This document shows positions 43,198-50,606 of a stretch of 64,000 bases of DNA, in pieces (within the stretch, counting starts at the first letter, position 1; each line of letters opens with the position of its first letter). Made by a program: the position numbers and the translations under genes. The notes under the pieces are model-generated. The model had not been told where the DNA came from, did not search any database, and saw only the letters and a program-made list of their open reading frames with translations. The DNA is from an uncultured Lachnospiraceae bacterium. GTDB lineage: Bacteria; Bacillota; Clostridia; Lachnospirales; Lachnospiraceae. Where the stretch lies: contig CAJUEY010000013.1 of NCBI GenBank assembly GCA_910585825.1, positions 4,687-68,686 of the forward strand. Direction: 5' to 3'.

Positions 43198-44235
43198 TCA
43201 TTCGTTTTTGTAAACGCTGCTGCGGTTTACAATACGGCAGGGAAATTCAATCCGCACGGTTTCCGTATGTTTTTTAGCAATTCTGTCTAGCAGCAGGGAA
43301 ACCGCCATATGGGCCATCTCTTTTCTGGGAATATTGATGGTTGTTAAAAATGGCGAGGTATTTTCGCTTTCTTCAATGTTGTCAATGGAAATCACAGAAA
43401 TATTTCTTTTGATCTTCCGTTTTTTTTCTTTTAAAATCCTAAGAACTTCAATTGCGGTGATATCATTCGCACAGAAAACAGCAGAAAAATCCTGTGCGCT
43501 TTCTAAAAGCTCATAAAAAGCAGTTTTGGCAGAGCCCCTTGTCTGATCCGTCTGCTTAATCCATTCATAATTCATAGGAATCTGATTGTTAATCAGAGAA
43601 TTGCAATAGCCGATGTAACGGCTTTCATGGGAACAGTCCCCGATGTAGGCAATGTTCTTGTGATTCAGTGAAATCAGATGTTTCATAGCAAGTTCCGCCG
43701 CTTTTTTGCCGTCGCACACAACTTCATCCACATTAAAATTCATGCTGTTTCTCCAGATCCCTACAATATTATTGTTAAAAGACATAATCTGATCCAACAG
43801 CTTTTCCGAGCAGCGCCCCAAAATGATAACGCCCTGAGAGTCGGAAATATCCTTCAGGATGCCTATGTTTCGTCCGGCGTCTTTGGGGTAAGCCTGGGAA
43901 CTCTTTTCTTCTGCATAAATGACATGGTCGATCACAGTCTGGGTTTCAAAAAGAGAAAGCTCAAGATTGCGGAATAGTTCGTAAAAAAACGGATCATCCT
44001 TAATGTCTTTGATGCGTGCCAGTACAATGCTGACATGGCGGTCCGGCTTTGCGTCATTGGAACTGTTTTTGAGTTTTCTGGCATTTTCATTTGGCTGGTA
44101 TCCGATTTCTCTGGCTGCGTCAAATATTTTATCCCGGACTTCTTTGGAGGCACAGGTGGAGGAGACGTTGTTCAGGACTCTGGATACGGTGGAGGGGGAT
44201 ACGCCGGTCATTTGGGCGATTTTTTTCAAAGACAT
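43198..44235 (-). CDS. LacI-family transcriptional regulator
   Basis: A 345-residue repressor. Residues 1-50 are the LacI helix-turn-helix (LKKIAQMTGVSPSTVSRVLNN) and hinge helix (PNENARKLKNS); the rest is a periplasmic-binding-protein-like effector domain (FSAVFCANDITAIEVLRIL, ISVISIDNIEES). The start is the ATG with AGGAGC upstream. It is divergent from a sulfate-type ABC transporter. Two CG-centred palindromes in the shared upstream region (44386-44401 and 44499-44512) are probable operators. LacI regulators usually sense sugars, so its tie to the transporter is unexpected; it may instead regulate itself or distant genes. Confidence 0.93.
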   Translation of the reverse strand: MSLKKIAQMTGVSPSTVSRVLNNVSSTCASKEVRDKIFDAAREIGYQPNENARKLKNSSNDAKPDRHVSIVLARIKDIKDDPFFYELFRNLELSLFETQTVIDHVIYAEEKSSQAYPKDAGRNIGILKDISDSQGVIILGRCSEKLLDQIMSFNNNIVGIWRNSMNFNVDEVVCDGKKAAELAMKHLISLNHKNIAYIGDCSHESRYIGYCNSLINNQIPMNYEWIKQTDQTRGSAKTAFYELLESAQDFSAVFCANDITAIEVLRILKEKKRKIKRNISVISIDNIEESENTSPFLTTINIPRKEMAHMAVSLLLDRIAKKHTETVRIEFPCRIVNRSSVYKNE

Positions 44236-44385
44236 AGGGAGCTCCTTTCTTATGGGTGGTGGCGGAGATTTCTGGCTGTGGGGAATTGAAAAGAATCTCT
44301 AAATCTCCGGCACAATGCCGCGGCAATCACTGTCCTCTGATGCGCGCACGCTCTGCCCGCACGGTGTCAGACGGCGCTGTTTTGT

Positions 44386-44401
44386 ATGCAAACGTTTGCA
44401 T
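44386..44401. promoter_or_regulatory. LacI-type operator 1
   Basis: ATGCAAACGTTTGCAT is a perfect 16-base palindrome with a central CG, the classic LacI-family form. It lies 150 bases upstream of the LacI gene and just before the -35 box of the divergent promoter. Confidence 0.85.
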
Positions 44402-44410
44402 GATAAACGG

Positions 44411-44440
44411 TTGACAAAATAACGCATCTTCGGATAATAT
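44411..44440 (+). promoter_or_regulatory. Promoter toward the sulfate transporter operon
   Basis: TTGACA (44411-44416) followed by GATAAT (44433-44438, 16-base spacer) or TAATAT (44435-44440, 18-base spacer). It lies between the two LacI-type operators. The resulting leader of about 280 bases contains the 144-bp element copy 2. Confidence 0.65.
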
Positions 44441-44498
44441 TCATTATAACAAAGCTATAATACAATGTTTAAAAAGAAATTTCAATAAAAACAAGTTA

Positions 44499-44512
44499 CG
44501 CAATCGTTTGCG
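44499..44512. promoter_or_regulatory. LacI-type operator 2
   Basis: CGCAATCGTTTGCG, a 14-base palindrome with one mismatch and a central CG, downstream of the promoter at 44411. Binding here and at 44386 could loop the promoter. Confidence 0.65.
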
Positions 44513-44524
44513 CAGAGAGAATCC

Positions 44525-44668
44525 GTTACTGTTCACTTCTGGACTGTGCACTGCGCTGCACGGTCACAGGCCAGTACAGTACTGGGGCCGGAATCCGGCC
44601 TCTTGCCGTAAGGCAACTTTAAATAGGCCGGATTCATTACTGTGAACACCATGGGTGTGAACAGTAAC
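44525..44668 (+). mobile_element. 144-bp MITE-like element, copy 2, with 8-bp target duplication
   Basis: Perfect 12-base inverted ends GTTACTGTTCAC and GTGAACAGTAAC. It is flanked by GAGAATCC on both sides (44517-44524 and 44669-44676). It is the same length as copy 1 and differs at 7 positions, all transitions. It is inserted between the LacI-controlled promoter region and the sulfate-binding protein gene, 56 bases before the start codon. Confidence 0.92.
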
Positions 44669-44724
44669 GAGAATCCAAATGGAGGATACATGAAAACCAT
44701 TTGAAAAAAGAAAGGACATCAATT

Positions 44725-45753
44725 ATGAGGGAAAAGAATTTTATCCGCAAAACAATAAGCATCACACTGGCAGCAGCATGCATGGTTTCCGCATTTGCAG
44801 GATGTGGAGACAAAAAAGAAGACGGAACAATCACATTTACTAACGTCTCTTACGATCCTACCCGTGAATTCTATGCAGCGTACAATGAGCTTTTTGCCGA
44901 GCATTACAAAGAAGAAACCGGAAATGACATAGAGCTTGTACAGTCTCACGGCGGTTCCGGTTCCCAGGCGCGTTCCGTCATTGAGGGAAACGATGCGGAC
45001 GTGGTAACGCTGGCGCTTGCCCATGACATTACTGCCATTGAAGAAGCGGGATTAATCAATGAAGGCTGGATAGAAGAATTTGACAGAAACAGCTCGCCTT
45101 ATACATCCACGATTGTTTTCCTGGTACATAGCGGAAACGAAAAAGACATCCAGGACTGGGATGATCTGATCAAAGACGATATTGAAATCATTACGCCCGA
45201 TCCGAAATCCTCCGGCGGAGCCTGCTGGAATTTCCTTGCTGCATGGCAGTATGCAAAAGAAAACTTTAACGGCGATGAAACAGCGATGAAGGATTTTGCG
45301 GCAAAAATTTATGATAACGTACTTGTTATGGATTCCGGGGCAAGAGGAGCTACGACAACATTTGTGGAAAACGGACAGGGCGATGTATTAATCGCATGGG
45401 AAAATGAAGCATTGCTGACATTGGAAGAGTATCCGGGTGAATATGAGCTGATTACACCCAGCGTCAGCATTTTGGCAGAGCCTTCCGTAGCGATTGTAGA
45501 CGAAAATGCAGATAAAAACGGCACCCAGGATATAGCAAAAGATTATCTGGAGTATTTATATACAGAAGATGCACAGAGACTGGCGGGAGAGAATTTTTAC
45601 CGTCCGTCGGATGAGGCAATTTTGAGTGAATTTGCAGATACCTTTGATTTGTCCGTAAATTTATGTACCATAGATGATTTTGGAGGCTGGGATCAGGCAT
45701 ATCAGGATTTCTTTGCGGACGATGCTATCTTTGATGAGATTTACAGCAGGTAG
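44725..45753 (+). CDS. Sulfate/thiosulfate ABC transporter substrate-binding lipoprotein
   Basis: A 342-residue lipoprotein of the Sbp/CysP family. Residues 1-23 are a signal peptide ending in the lipobox AFAGCG (Cys is lipidated). Family features are NVSYDPTREFYAAYNELFAEHY, QSHGGSGSQARSVIEG (ligand-binding serines), ADVVTLALAHDI, NPDPKSSGG-like TPDPKSSGGACWNFLAAW, and VMDSGARGATTTFVENGQGDVLIAWENEA. The ATG at 44725 follows AAAGGA; the in-frame TTG at 44701 is rejected. First gene of a four-gene operon with both permeases and the ATPase. Confidence 0.93.
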   Translation: MREKNFIRKTISITLAAACMVSAFAGCGDKKEDGTITFTNVSYDPTREFYAAYNELFAEHYKEETGNDIELVQSHGGSGSQARSVIEGNDADVVTLALAHDITAIEEAGLINEGWIEEFDRNSSPYTSTIVFLVHSGNEKDIQDWDDLIKDDIEIITPDPKSSGGACWNFLAAWQYAKENFNGDETAMKDFAAKIYDNVLVMDSGARGATTTFVENGQGDVLIAWENEALLTLEEYPGEYELITPSVSILAEPSVAIVDENADKNGTQDIAKDYLEYLYTEDAQRLAGENFYRPSDEAILSEFADTFDLSVNLCTIDDFGGWDQAYQDFFADDAIFDEIYSR

Positions 45754-45765
45754 GAGGCAGTACCA

Positions 45766-46614
45766 TTGAAAAAGGCACAGGCAAAAAGAAAAAAATCCAT
45801 TATTCCGGGATTTGGACTCAGCATGGGAATTACGGTTGCCATGCTGTCTCTGATCATTTTAATTCCTCTGGCATCTGTACTTGCGTACTCCTTTCGCTTG
45901 TCAGGACAGGAATTTCTTAGTTTAATGACAAGGCCAAATGTGGTGCAGTCCTTTGTTACCAGTATTGGATGTGCATTGATTGCAGCAGTGGTTAATTGTG
46001 TTTTCGGCGTGATTCTTGCATGGGTGCTGGTCAGATATGATTTTCCCGGCAGGCGGCTTATGGATGGAATGATTGAGCTTCCCTTTGCGCTGCCAACGGC
46101 AGTTGCCGGTATTACGTTGACAAAAATGTATTCTGATACCGGATTTTTGGGAAGGGCATTTGAAAAAATCGGCATTGAAATTGCTTATACCAAAATCGGC
46201 ATCGTGATTGCTATGATCTTTATTGGAATCCCCTTTGTAGTCCGGGCGATCCAGCCGGTGCTGGAAAAGCTTTCCCCTTCTTATGAGGAGGCTGCTTTGA
46301 TGCTGGGAGCCTCTCGGTTTACGGTTTTCTGGAAAATTATTTTTCCGGAGATCCGGCCGGCGCTTTTAACCGGATTTGGACTGGCGCTGGCAAGAGGAAT
46401 CGGGGAATACGGCAGTGTAATTTATATATCGGGCAACAGTGAAAAGAACGGAACGCAGGTAGTATCTTATATTATTATGCAAAAGTTGAATTCCGGCAAC
46501 GTGGATTACGAGGGAGCTGCGGCGATTGCTCTTGTGCTTTTGATCATTTCGTTTTTGATGCTGTTTTTTATCAATATCATTCAGCATATCGCAAGCCGAC
46601 GGACCAATGCATAG
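45766..46614 (+). CDS. cysT: Sulfate ABC transporter permease CysT
   Basis: A 282-residue permease with six helices. ELPFALPTAVAGITLTKMYSDTG and the cytoplasmic EAA loop EEAALMLGASRFTVFWKIIFPEIRPALLTG that contacts the ATPase are typical. The start is TTG with GGAGG eight bases upstream. It follows the binding protein by 12 bases. Confidence 0.93.
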   Translation: MKKAQAKRKKSIIPGFGLSMGITVAMLSLIILIPLASVLAYSFRLSGQEFLSLMTRPNVVQSFVTSIGCALIAAVVNCVFGVILAWVLVRYDFPGRRLMDGMIELPFALPTAVAGITLTKMYSDTGFLGRAFEKIGIEIAYTKIGIVIAMIFIGIPFVVRAIQPVLEKLSPSYEEAALMLGASRFTVFWKIIFPEIRPALLTGFGLALARGIGEYGSVIYISGNSEKNGTQVVSYIIMQKLNSGNVDYEGAAAIALVLLIISFLMLFFINIIQHIASRRTNA

Positions 46615-46623
46615 GAGGAGCGT

Positions 46624-47469
46624 ATGAAGCAAAACAGTCAAAAAATAGTAAAATGGATTTTAATTGGAATCAGTGTCATCTTCTTTCTGCTGATGCTGGT
46701 TATGCCGCTGTTTGAAGTGATTTACCGTGCATTAAAGGACGGATTGGAATCTTATGGGGCTGCGCTTACGGCATCCAATACATTATCTGCTTTGAAGGTG
46801 ACGTTGATTGCCACAGTCATTGCGGTTGTTGTGAATACCATCTTTGGAGTAATTGCATCCTGGCTTGTGACGAAATTTGATTTTCGAGGAAAAAATGTTC
46901 TCTCTACTTTGATTGATATCCCTTTTTCCATTTCTCCGGTTATCGCGGGGCTTGCCTATATTATGACTTTCGGCCGGACCGGATGGGCAAAGCCGATCAT
47001 TGACGGAATCAACGATGCACTGGGAACGGATATTGCTCTTGTATTTTCCGTTCCGGCAGTTGTGCTTGCTACGATATTTGTTACGTTTCCTTTTATTTCC
47101 AGAGAAATCATTCCTGTTTTGTATGCAGAGGGAAGAGATGAAGAAGAGGCTGCTGCAATGATGGGAGCCTCCGGATTTACGATTTTCAGAAAAATTACCT
47201 TTCCCCATATAAAATGGGGACTGCTTTACGGCATTATTCTCTGCGCGGCGAGAGCCTTTGGAGAATTCGGCGCAGTTTATGCAGTGTCGAAGGCAAGAGG
47301 CAAAACCTTTACACTTCCTTTGGAAATCGACGCTCTTTATATGGCGGGAAGTGCAGATTCCATTACACAGGCATTTGCCGTTTCTTCTCTGCTGGTGGGA
47401 ATGGCGCTTGTAATGCTGATTTTAAAAAGCATTGTGGAATACCGGGGCAAAATGAAGGACAAAGAATAA
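46624..47469 (+). CDS. cysW: Sulfate ABC transporter permease CysW
   Basis: A 281-residue permease paralogous to CysT. It has six helices, DIPFSISPVIAGLAYIMTFGRTGWAKP and the EAA loop EEAAAMMGASGFTIFRKITFPHIKWGLLYG. GGAGGAGC precedes the ATG. The two permeases form the membrane channel. Confidence 0.93.
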   Translation: MKQNSQKIVKWILIGISVIFFLLMLVMPLFEVIYRALKDGLESYGAALTASNTLSALKVTLIATVIAVVVNTIFGVIASWLVTKFDFRGKNVLSTLIDIPFSISPVIAGLAYIMTFGRTGWAKPIIDGINDALGTDIALVFSVPAVVLATIFVTFPFISREIIPVLYAEGRDEEEAAAMMGASGFTIFRKITFPHIKWGLLYGIILCAARAFGEFGAVYAVSKARGKTFTLPLEIDALYMAGSADSITQAFAVSSLLVGMALVMLILKSIVEYRGKMKDKE

Positions 47470-47522
47470 GGCGGCGGCAGAAGCGTGGAAACATCAGATA
47501 GGAGAAAAATTGGAGGATTGCC

Positions 47523-48590
47523 ATGTATGTAGAAATGAAGGATATATGTAAGAAATTCGGAGATTATGAGGCTGCAAAAAATATTAATTTCGGAATTGAG
47601 CAGGGAAAATTAGTGGCGCTTTTAGGTCCCAGCGGCAGCGGTAAGACGACGATTCTTCGGATGCTTGCCGGATTAGAGCAGCAGGATAGCGGAGACGTTG
47701 TCATTGAAGGAAAAGTGGTCAATGACGTTGCGGCCAGCGAGCGAGGCATTGGATTCGTATTTCAGAATTATGCATTGTTCCGTTATATGACGGTGTATGA
47801 TAATATTGCTTTTGGACTGAAAGTTCAGAAGGCGGAAAAACAGAAAATCCATGAAAGAGTTATGGAAATGATTTCCCTGATTGGGCTGGAAGGATTGGAA
47901 AAGCGGTATCCCAATCAGTTATCCGGCGGACAGCGTCAGAGAGTTGCGTTTGCCAGAGCGATTGCTCCCAATCCGCAGCTTTTGCTTTTGGATGAGCCCT
48001 TTGCTGCAATTGATGCAAAGGTACGTAAGGATCTGCGGAAGTGGTTAAAGGAAATGATTCAGAAGGTGGGCATTACCAGTATTTTTGTTACCCATGACCA
48101 GGAAGAAGCCGTTGAGGTGGCAGACGATATTATCATTATCAATGAAGGCAGATTAGAGCAGATGGGAAGTCCCATTACCATTTACAAAAATCCAAAAACG
48201 CCCTTTGTGGCACAGTTTATCGGAACGTCTGCGATTCTGGAAAATCTTTCCGGCTTTAAAGGATATGATGAAATTCCCAGAGGGAAAAAGGTCATTGTCC
48301 GTCCGGAGTTTGTAGAGGCTTTTAAGAGCGATAATAAAAAATTTGCAGGCATGATGGATGCGGTGGAAGAAGGCGCCATTGAAAGCGTGGTATTCCGCGG
48401 AAGTTATCTGGAACTGACGCTGGAGGTAAACGGCATCCGCCTGACGACGAACCGTTCGCTGGAGCGGCGGCATGTGGATATCGGAGAAAAAATGTGCGTA
48501 CTTTTGTACCGGGTATATCTCTTTGATGAAGAAGGGGCGGAAATCCGAAAGAATCAGCTTTTAAAAGGAATTGATATAGAGGCGTTATAA
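47523..48590 (+). CDS. cysA: Sulfate ABC transporter ATP-binding protein
   Basis: A 355-residue ABC ATPase. Walker A is GPSGSGKTT, the signature is LSGGQRQR, Walker B is LLLLDEPF and the switch histidine is in VTHDQEEAVEV. The C-terminal 110 residues form a regulatory TOBE-like domain (VIVRPEFVEAF, VVFRGSYLELTLEVNG). It follows cysW by 53 bases. Sulfate, thiosulfate, molybdate and tungstate systems are related; the sulfate assignment rests on the two distinct permeases and the Sbp-type binding protein. Confidence 0.92.
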   Translation: MYVEMKDICKKFGDYEAAKNINFGIEQGKLVALLGPSGSGKTTILRMLAGLEQQDSGDVVIEGKVVNDVAASERGIGFVFQNYALFRYMTVYDNIAFGLKVQKAEKQKIHERVMEMISLIGLEGLEKRYPNQLSGGQRQRVAFARAIAPNPQLLLLDEPFAAIDAKVRKDLRKWLKEMIQKVGITSIFVTHDQEEAVEVADDIIIINEGRLEQMGSPITIYKNPKTPFVAQFIGTSAILENLSGFKGYDEIPRGKKVIVRPEFVEAFKSDNKKFAGMMDAVEEGAIESVVFRGSYLELTLEVNGIRLTTNRSLERRHVDIGEKMCVLLYRVYLFDEEGAEIRKNQLLKGIDIEAL

Positions 48591-48597
48591 ACAGTAA

Positions 48598-48642
48598 AAA
48601 ATCCGGCCCGCCAAATTTATGCTTGGCAGGCTGGATTTTTAG
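48598..48642. terminator. Bidirectional terminator between cysA and the LUD gene
   Basis: A 15-base stem (AAATCCGGCCCGCCA with TGGCAGGCTGGATTT, one mismatch and one G-T pair) has T runs on the + strand and, read in reverse, on the - strand as well. It serves both convergent units. Confidence 0.85.
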
Positions 48643-48660
48643 TATGATAATCGTATTGAC

Positions 48661-49299
48661 TTAATAACCCAGTTCTTCTCCCACCAGCAGAACCTTAATC
48701 CGGTCGGCTGTTTTACTGTGTCTGGTGATGACAATTTGATTACAGATGCAGTTTTCGGACAGACAGTCTGCACATATGCCGGTTGCTGCACATGGAGTGT
48801 TGATATTTAAACGCAGGCAGTTGGGAGGTGTGGCAGTATTGCGGACGCGGCGGAAAGCATCTTCCACAGTAGGAACGACTTTGTTCATTCCTGCAATGAG
48901 GATCACCTGTGCCGGGCCGTAGATAAGCGCTGCAGCCCGGTTGCCGTTTCCATCGATGTTTACAAGCTGTCCGTCCAGTGTAATGGCATTTGTGCTCATA
49001 AAATAGGTATCTGCGCCAAAGGAGTCCAGATAAACCTGCCGGACTTCTTCCGGTGATTTGGCGAGACTTCGGTCTAATAACCGAATGTCTGTCCTTGCCT
49101 TTAAGGCATCCATAACGCCTGACTCTGACAGGGACATGGAGCCGCCAAAGGCAACGGTTGTATCTGCTGCTGTCAAGGACATTGCCGTTTCTGCGGCATT
49201 TTGTCTGGTGGGGCAGTAATAGCCTTTCATCTGCCGTTTTGCTAACTGTTTGATAATGGTTTCTGCCTGTTTTTCATAAAAAGTTTGTTTTGGGTTCAT
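48661..49299 (-). CDS. LUD-domain protein (lactate utilisation LutC-like)
   Basis: A 212-residue single LUD domain. NAAETAMSLTAADTTVAFGGSMSLSESGVMDAL, MSTNAITLDGQLVNIDGNGNRAAALIYGP and VILIAGMNKVVPTVEDAFRRVRN are typical of the stand-alone clostridial LUD proteins. The C-terminal part has a cysteine cluster (C-x5-C-x2-C-x4-C-x-C, residues about 172-188), which could hold an iron-sulfur cluster. The LutA/LutB partners are absent. The ATG overlaps the stop of the upstream decayed AraC fragment (ATGA). Confidence 0.85.
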   Translation of the reverse strand: MNPKQTFYEKQAETIIKQLAKRQMKGYYCPTRQNAAETAMSLTAADTTVAFGGSMSLSESGVMDALKARTDIRLLDRSLAKSPEEVRQVYLDSFGADTYFMSTNAITLDGQLVNIDGNGNRAAALIYGPAQVILIAGMNKVVPTVEDAFRRVRNTATPPNCLRLNINTPCAATGICADCLSENCICNQIVITRHSKTADRIKVLLVGEELGY

Positions 49300-49745
49300 G
49301 TCTTTTTCAGTTCCTTTCTATATTTGCTGGGTGAAATTCCCAACGTTTTTTTGAATGCTTTTGCAAAATAGAAATAATCATGGTAGCCCACTGCATCTGC
49401 AACCTCTTTCACAGAGAAGATTTCATTCTGCAGCAGACCGGCATCATACAGATACGTTCTTTTGTCTTTGGCAAAGGCGCACTGCATTTTGGTAAAAAGA
49501 GAGTCCGGGCTGTCAGGTTCCGGGACGGGAGTAATACTGTGCTCCCAGGCGCTGTTGTAAAAATTCCAGAATAAAGATATGAAATTCTGAGGATCGTCGG
49601 CTTTTTCCCGGCCGGTTTCGGTACGCCGGACAAATCCGTCATTGTCATAGTAGAAATCTTCTCCTTCCAATCCGTAATTTTGGAGAAGGAGACTTGTGTC
49701 GCTTGTCATGTAATCCAGAAAGCGGACGGTTTCCGTTATCTGCAA
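49296..49745 (-). pseudogene. Chimeric remnant: solute-binding-protein tail joined to an AraC-type HTH
   Basis: The 149-codon frame joins two unrelated pieces. Codons 1 to about 75 (ITETVRFLDYMTSD, NYGLEGEDFYYDNDGFVRR) are the C-terminal region of an extracellular oligosaccharide-binding lipoprotein. Codons about 85-149 (VKEVADAVGYHDYFYFAKAFKK, GISPSKYRKEL) are the second helix-turn-helix of an AraC-family regulator. A deletion most likely fused a binding-protein gene to a regulator gene. The binding-protein part is also out of frame with its own upstream half. The start is a TTG without a clear ribosome site. Confidence 0.75.
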
Positions 49746-50355
49746 TCAAAGGGCCGGTGGTGATATAGTCAGAGGCATTGATACTGGTATTTGAAATATT
49801 TCCCATATAGCAGAATACACGGCCGCTTGCCATTAGGGCGCGGACCTGTACATTGTCGATGGCAAGATGCTCCGTATAGGCATAGCCGCTGCGGAATATG
49901 GTGTTGACAAATGCATACCAGCCGCCGTACTCCCGGATCTGCTTTTGTTTCATGTCTTCCGGGAAGTCCGTAAGGAGATGGGAATCTGCGCAGTACTGTT
50001 CTAAAAATTCATCCAGACGCCAAACTTTTCCGGAGTCGATGAACTGGCGGATCATGGAAGCGTCCGTGATAGAAATGATATCGGGCAGTTCTCTTTTGTG
50101 GAGCATATGGCTTAATTGTTTGTCCGGTTCCTGAGGCGGAATGATAATATCAAGGATTACGCCGGTTTTGTCTGAGATTTCTGCAGTGATGCTGTCTTTA
50201 GACAGGCTCCAGTCCGGAAGATTCCAGAAGGTGACATCGGAAAACAGGGTAAGAGAAGTATAGGATGCTTCTTCAAATGTATTTTCGGATGCAGCACATT
50301 CGCCGAGAAACAGAGAAACCGTAAGCAGACAGATCAGGGTTTTTATATCTTTTAT
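49746..50355 (-). pseudogene. N-terminal remnant of a sugar-binding lipoprotein gene
   Basis: Reading from 50355 down, an open frame encodes a signal-peptide-like start (KDIKTLICLLTVSLFLGEC) and then binding-protein sequence (LPDIISITDASMIRQFIDSGK, EYGGWYAFVNTIFRSG). The expected start codon position reads ATA (50353-50355) instead of ATG, 8 bases after an AGGAAGG. Near 49745 the frame is lost: the next homologous residues continue in another frame, and much of the middle of a typical 500-residue binding protein is missing. Start loss, deletion and frameshift together mark it as dead. Confidence 0.75.
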
Positions 50356-50606
50356 GAAAAAATCCTTCCTCTATATAAGCTTTTTTGTATTATAACACAA
50401 TTTTTTTCGGAATACAGGTATGCAAAAGAAAAAAAGGCGAAAAATATTACCAAAATTCCAAAATAATTACATATGTTTTTGTATATTATGCTTTTATAAT
50501 CGAAGTAATGAGAACAGACCGGGAGGAAAAGATATGTTTTACAAAAAGGAGGAGGCCATATGCAGTTAAAAAATATCTGAGTACATTTTTAGCGGAGGCA
50601 GTTATT
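50356..50606. other. AT-rich intergenic region with leader ORF and split start of the GH2 gene
   Basis: A TATAAT at 50495-50500 is a likely -10 box, with a poor -35. An 11-codon ORF (50534-50569, after GGGAGG) overlaps a second ATG at 50560 with a very strong AAGGAGGAGG. The frame from 50560 stops after six codons, although one extra A in the A6 run at 50568-50573 would join it to the GH2 frame. Confidence 0.5.
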
